From Clostridia bacterium (GTDB taxonomy: Bacteria; Bacillota; Clostridia; Christensenellales; Borkfalkiaceae), in NCBI GenBank assembly GCA_017467275.1, contig JAFTSN010000004.1:1-35649 (forward strand): a stretch of DNA of 35,649 bases. Reading direction: 5' to 3'. The notes below the pieces were generated by a model. It did not search any database. It was not told where the DNA came from and saw nothing but the letters and a program-made list of their open reading frames with translations. The position numbers and the translations under genes are program-made. Below are positions 32,180-35,649 of this stretch, piece after piece; positions within the stretch are counted from its first letter, which is position 1, and every line of letters starts with the position of its first letter.

Positions 32180-32877
32180 TTTTTCTCTCCTTGTCCGTAA
32201 TATGCGTTCTTTCCGTGCTTGCGGAAATAATGTTTATCTAATAAATACCCGTCCACCGTCTGCACCTTGTCTCCAATCGATTCGGTGAGCATCGCCATTT
32301 TGGCGACCTCTTCAAGCGTGACGGCGTTTTCCACCGCCTTTTCAGGGCTCTTGCCCCAAGCGAACGGACCGTGGTTTTTCACGAGCACGGCGGGGATTGC
32401 CTCGTAGTCGAGCGTTTTAAAAGTCTCGGCAATCACTTTGCCCGTATTGTGCTCGTAAGCCCCTTCCACTTCCTCTTTCGTGAGCGCGCGAGCGCAAGGC
32501 ACGGGACCGTAGAACGCGTCCGCGTGCGTGGTGCCGTAAGCGGGGATACTTCTGCCCGCCTGCGCCCAAGCGACGGCGTTCGTCGAATGGGTGTGCACGA
32601 TCCCGCCGATATTCGGGAACGCTTTATATAAATATAAATGCGTGGGCGTGTCGCTCGAGGGACGGTATTTGCCCTCCACCGCCTTGCCCGTGATAATATC
32701 GACGAGCACCATATCGTCCGCCGTCATCTCGTCGTAGGAAACCCCGCTCGGCTTAATGACGACGAGCCCCTTTTCGCGGTCGATCGCGCTGACGTTGCCC
32801 CAAGTGAGCACGACCAGCCCGTTTTTAACGAGCGCAAGATTTTGCTTAAACACCCGTTCTTTTAATTCTTTTAACAT
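32176..32877 (-). CDS. araD: L-ribulose-5-phosphate 4-epimerase
   Basis: 233 residues. Class II aldolase fold; converts L-ribulose 5-phosphate to D-xylulose 5-phosphate. The zinc and phosphate site is visible: [50 protein letters not shown], and the third His in [12 protein letters not shown]; near the end [14 protein letters not shown] matches AraD/UlaF. Starts 1 base after the kinase stop, with GAGGAGG inside the kinase end, and overlaps araA by 4 bases. Confidence 0.95.
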   Translation of the reverse strand: MLKELKERVFKQNLALVKNGLVVLTWGNVSAIDREKGLVVIKPSGVSYDEMTADDMVLVDIITGKAVEGKYRPSSDTPTHLYLYKAFPNIGGIVHTHSTNAVAWAQAGRSIPAYGTTHADAFYGPVPCARALTKEEVEGAYEHNTGKVIAETFKTLDYEAIPAVLVKNHGPFAWGKSPEKAVENAVTLEEVAKMAMLTESIGDKVQTVDGYLLDKHYFRKHGKNAYYGQGEKK

Positions 32878-32878
32878 C

Positions 32879-34417
32879 TCAAAGCGCCTCCTCTGCCGTT
32901 TTTTCGATTTTAAGCCCCGCCTTATACCGTTTCATAAACGCGGCGAACTTCGCCCGCTCCTGATCGGAAGCCGTGACCGTCGTTTTTTCGCTGTCCTTAA
33001 ACACGCCGTCCAAAAACGCCTCGAGCGGCTGACCGTTTTTAAGGCGATACAGCGCCAACAGCGCAATGCCGTAAGCACCGCCCTCGCCCGCCGTCTGCAT
33101 GACGGTCACAGGCGCGCCCAAAGCCGCGCTCATCGCGTTCTGTCCGATAAACGCCGTCTTAAAGAATCCGCCGTGCCCGCAAACGCTTTCAACCCCAACG
33201 TTCTCGTTTTCGAGAATCTCCATGCCGAGGTGGAGCGAAGCAAGCGCGGAATAGATCTGTGCCTGCATGAAATTGGCAAGATTCATTTCCCCGTCGGGCA
33301 TTCTCAAAAACAGCGGTCTTCCCTCTCTGATTCCCGCAATCGGCTCGCCCGACAAAAAGTTGCAAGCAAAGAGCTTGCCCGTTTCGCCGTCGCTCTCCGC
33401 CGAAACCTTGAACAGCCGCTCGAAGAGCTCGCCTTTGGAGACCGTCCCGCCCGTTAGCGAAACAACCTCGGCAAACAGGCTCGCCCAAGCGTTGATCTCC
33501 GACGTGCAGTTATTCACGTGCACCATTGCCACAGGCGCGCCCGCGGGCGTCGTCACGATATCGATTTCGGGATAAATCTTTTGAAGCGGCTTCTCCAAAA
33601 CGAGCATCACGAACGCCGACGTACCCGCCGAAACGTTCCCCGTCCTCACGCGCACCGCATTTGTCGCGACCATACCCGTGCCCGCGTCCCCCTCGGGCGG
33701 GCAAACCGCCGCACCCGCTTCGAGCGTACCCGTTGGATCCAACAAAAGCGCGCCCGCTTGCGTGAGCGTACCTGCGTCCTCGCCCGCGGCAAGCACCTTA
33801 GGCAACAGGGCGCCCATGTCCTTATTCACACCTTTCTTTTTAAGGAGCGCATTGATTTTTTCGAGCATAGTGGCGTCGTAATTGCCGTCCTTGATCGGGA
33901 ACATACCCGAAGCGTCGCCAACGCCTAAAACCTTTCTGCCCGTCAGCATCCAATGCACGTAACCCGCCAAGGTCGTTAAAAACTCGACCTTTCCAACGTG
34001 CTCCTCGCCGTTTAACACCGCCTGATAATAATGGGAAGCCGACCAACGCTGGGGCATATTAAACCCAAGCGCTTTAGTAAGCTCTGCCGCGGCTTTCTCC
34101 GTGGTGGTGTTTCTCCACGTCCTGAACGGCACGAGCAGGTTGTCCTCGCTATCAAACGCGAGATAGCCGTGCATCATTGCGGAAACGCCGATTGCGTCCA
34201 GCTTCGTAATCGTTTTTCCAAACGTTTTTTCATAATCCGCTTTGAGTGCGAGATAGCTTTCCCGCACACCCTTTAAAGCGTCGTCGAGCGCGTACGTCCA
34301 GAATCCGTCCTTAAAATCGTTTTCCCACTCAAACGCCCCGCTCGCCAAAACGCCGCCCTGTTGATCGGTCAGCACCGCTTTGATGCGCGTAGACCCGAGT
34401 TCAATACCGAGAATCAT
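32879..34417 (-). CDS. FGGY-family carbohydrate kinase, predicted L-ribulokinase
   Basis: 512 residues. The actin-like ATPase fold begins [18 protein letters not shown]; then [27 protein letters not shown] with the probable catalytic Asp, [13 protein letters not shown], and CGHGGFFKT plus [15 protein letters not shown] near the end. It is not a close match to E. coli AraB; it looks like the xylulokinase-like FGGY type found in arabinose operons of Clostridia and Bacteroidetes. Position before araD and araA makes L-ribulose the likely substrate, with xylulose the alternative. First gene of the operon; GGGGGAA precedes the ATG at 34417. Confidence 0.88.
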   Translation of the reverse strand: MILGIELGSTRIKAVLTDQQGGVLASGAFEWENDFKDGFWTYALDDALKGVRESYLALKADYEKTFGKTITKLDAIGVSAMMHGYLAFDSEDNLLVPFRTWRNTTTEKAAAELTKALGFNMPQRWSASHYYQAVLNGEEHVGKVEFLTTLAGYVHWMLTGRKVLGVGDASGMFPIKDGNYDATMLEKINALLKKKGVNKDMGALLPKVLAAGEDAGTLTQAGALLLDPTGTLEAGAAVCPPEGDAGTGMVATNAVRVRTGNVSAGTSAFVMLVLEKPLQKIYPEIDIVTTPAGAPVAMVHVNNCTSEINAWASLFAEVVSLTGGTVSKGELFERLFKVSAESDGETGKLFACNFLSGEPIAGIREGRPLFLRMPDGEMNLANFMQAQIYSALASLHLGMEILENENVGVESVCGHGGFFKTAFIGQNAMSAALGAPVTVMQTAGEGGAYGIALLALYRLKNGQPLEAFLDGVFKDSEKTTVTASDQERAKFAAFMKRYKAGLKIEKTAEEAL

Positions 34418-34460
34418 AGAAAATTCCCCCTTGTTCCGTTTTATTTATTCTTGTAGAATA

Positions 34461-34489
34461 ATTGTAAATTCCAAAAGCTTCCAAGTCAA
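34461..34489 (-). promoter_or_regulatory. Arabinose operon promoter
   Basis: Minus strand: TTGACT (34489-34484), 17-base spacer, TACAAT (34466-34461). Confidence 0.7.
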
Positions 34490-34508
34490 GAAAATATCCG
34501 CTAAATAA

Positions 34509-34537
34509 TAGACATTTATTGCTATTTATGCTATAAT
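34509..34537 (+). promoter_or_regulatory. Promoter of the second AraC-type gene
   Basis: TAGACA (34509-34514), 17-base spacer, TATAAT (34532-34537). Confidence 0.7.
34514..34532. promoter_or_regulatory. Direct repeat in the regulator's own promoter spacer
   Basis: atttattgct (34514-34523) followed directly by atttatgct (34524-34532). It lies between the -35 and -10 of the regulator gene and upstream of the arabinose promoter; a candidate AraC-type autoregulatory site. Confidence 0.4.
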
Positions 34538-34557
34538 AATTGAAAAGGAGAGGACAA

Positions 34558-35421
34558 ATGTTTGCAAGACACGAGAAAAGAACAGGCACCGCAGAAGAAA
34601 AAATCCGTATCGCAAAATGGCTGAATCTCAAAAACACCGCGCATTGGCACGACGAAACCGAGCTCGTCTATTGCGAGAGCGGAGAATGTGACGTTGAGAT
34701 CGAGGGCGAGAAAATTCCCCTTTTAAAGGGCGAGTGTGCGCTCGTCGAAAGCGGGAAAATCCATCAGATTCACGCTCGAGACGGCTCCGTTTCAATCGTA
34801 CTTTTAATAGACAGCGAACTCCTTTCGCCCATTGTCAAGACCCACCGTTTAAAATGCAGTAAGCTCAGTCATGCCCCCGATGTGCCCGCATTCTATGCGC
34901 ACGTGCAAGCAGAGCTGAAGGGGAAGCGGGAATACCGTTCTATTATTATCAACGCCTCCGCGCTGACCTTGATTGCGGAGATATTCCGCGCGGAGGAGAA
35001 AGAGAAGCGCTCCTCCTCCCACGCCAACCAGCGTTACGCATTTTTAAAAGACGTGTTAGCCGAAATCGAAGCAGAATACCGTTTTTTGCGCTTTGAGGAC
35101 GTATGCAAAAAATTCGGCTACTCCCCCTCGCACTTTTCACGGCTCTTCACGAGCCTTACGGGCATGACGTTCACCAAATACCTCACGGCGGTGAGAATCG
35201 GGCATGCCGTCGAGCTCTTACAATCCTCGGACAAACGGAGCGTCACAGAAATTGCGGGGTATTGCGGGTTCTCGTCCATTCGCAACTTCAACCGCTATTT
35301 CAAGGACTTCACGGGCTACACCCCGCGGAGCTTACCCGCAGACTATGAGTTCTCGCAGAACACCTTCCGCCTCTACCGCGACCCGTTCGACCCGACGGAA
35401 AAAAACTCTGTTTTGCTTTAA
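34558..35421 (+). CDS. AraC-family regulator, probable controller of the arabinose operon
   Basis: 287 residues, ATG at 34558 after AGGAGAGGACAA; an in-frame start at 34540 precedes the ribosome site. N-terminal cupin: HWHDETELVYCESGECDVEI, GECALVESGKIHQI. The C-terminus carries two helix-turn-helix motifs, FEDVCKKFGYSPSHFSRLF and VTEIAGYCGFSSIRNFNRYF, with the family ending FKDFTGYTPRSL. Divergent from the kinase-araD-araA operon with a shared 140-base control region. L-arabinose or a derivative is the expected ligand, by inference. It is a different subgroup from the regulator at 10720. Confidence 0.9.
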   Translation: MFARHEKRTGTAEEKIRIAKWLNLKNTAHWHDETELVYCESGECDVEIEGEKIPLLKGECALVESGKIHQIHARDGSVSIVLLIDSELLSPIVKTHRLKCSKLSHAPDVPAFYAHVQAELKGKREYRSIIINASALTLIAEIFRAEEKEKRSSSHANQRYAFLKDVLAEIEAEYRFLRFEDVCKKFGYSPSHFSRLFTSLTGMTFTKYLTAVRIGHAVELLQSSDKRSVTEIAGYCGFSSIRNFNRYFKDFTGYTPRSLPADYEFSQNTFRLYRDPFDPTEKNSVLL

Positions 35422-35495
35422 ACGGAAGTCAAAATGTAGTACAGGTATGCCCGCAGGTAGAACCCGACCTTTCCCCGAAATAGTTATTCCACACG

Positions 35496-35649
35496 TTACC
35501 CTTTCCAGTCTTCCATAAGCTCCAAGGCAAGAAAAAATCCGAATCGCGCTCCGTTGCGAAAGCCTTTGCGTTCGTGAAACGCCGTCCAAGCCGTGACTAC
35601 CTCCATTAAATAATCCCGCTTTTCGTAAGAAATCTCTTTTTCCAACCCC
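35496..35649 (-). CDS. Unidentified protein, C-terminal 50 residues (cut by window edge)
   Basis: Minus-strand frame with stop TAA at 35498-35496, open to the window edge. It reads LEKEISYEKRDYLMEVVTAW then TAFHERKGFRNGARFGFFLA and LELMEDWKG. The ending F-x-x-GAR-x-G-x-x-LA-x-ELM-x-x-W recalls short Clostridia proteins such as DUF6809 that finish in a Phe/Gly/Leu-Met helix, but the match is only by eye. Convergent with the AraC-type gene; the 74 bases between hold no clear terminator. Confidence 0.55.
   Translation of the reverse strand, partial: GLEKEISYEKRDYLMEVVTAWTAFHERKGFRNGARFGFFLALELMEDWKG

Noticed and set aside
35332-35589. 85-codon minus-strand frame at the right edge
   Set aside because: The alternative frame ending at 35496 reads like a real C-terminus and avoids overlapping the AraC-type gene.
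1-35649. CRISPR array, tRNA, rRNA, transposon or prophage
   Set aside because: No regularly spaced identical repeats, cloverleaf, rRNA-like stretch, transposase or integrase could be found by reading both strands.

Overview
The window looks like a chromosomal segment of an anaerobic, Gram-positive-type Clostridia bacterium, perhaps an uncultured gut lineage. The signs are strong AGGAGG-type ribosome binding sites, near-consensus sigma-A promoters with 17-base spacers, some TTG/GTG starts, lipobox lipoproteins, an LL-diaminopimelate aminotransferase (DapL) route to meso-diaminopimelate, DUF1540 and YitT proteins, and an MsmK-type sugar ATPase. The taxonomic placement is inference. No rRNA, tRNA, CRISPR array, transposase or integrase was found. 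No intergenic gap exceeds 300 bases.

Layout. (1) 1-1369 is an accessory, AT-rich stretch: the start of a lipoprotein gene cut by the window edge, then a divergent pair (a Cys-rich small protein and an Arc-type ribbon-helix-helix protein) bracketed by two identical 26-base copies of a terminator hairpin, then a run of five tiny hairpins. (2) 1370-6657 is a minus-strand housekeeping block, purA-dapF-pyrG-dapL, with a 90-base direct repeat pair in the purA-dapF gap. (3) 6944-7438 is a Nudix hydrolase. (4) 7558-11508 is a GH2 beta-galactosidase diverging from an AraC-type regulator, with -10 boxes that physically overlap. (5) 11626-13508 holds a DUF1540 mini-protein, rplI and a SASA-type carbohydrate esterase. 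(6) 13582-15041 holds two lipoprotein genes; one is a paralogue of the lipoprotein at the left edge. (7) 15259-17826 holds YitT, HU and a YkvI-like membrane protein whose last codons form the HU terminator. (8) 17910-21873 holds lemA-DUF2207, an alpha/beta hydrolase and a small membrane protein. (9) 22012-26326 is a cell-wall precursor operon, glmU-like -> glmM -> glmS, in which the GlmU-like protein lacks the uridyltransferase half. (10) 26465-29709 holds an MsmK/UgpC ABC ATPase, a BIG2 lipoprotein and pepT. (11) 29840-30607 is an acyltransferase-like gene. (12) 30782-35421 is a compact L-arabinose operon (kinase-araD-araA) diverging from its probable AraC-type regulator. (13) The 3' end of an unidentified small gene closes the window.

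How the genes work together: lacZ-like/regulator, the SASA esterase, MsmK and araBDA suggest growth on plant or host glycans. The glm operon and dapF/dapL feed peptidoglycan. The points most worth a second look are the trimmed GlmU, the direct-repeat-bracketed RHH/Cys-rich pair, the hairpin run after dapL, the duplicated 90-base element beside dapF, and the lost start codon in one lipoprotein paralogue.
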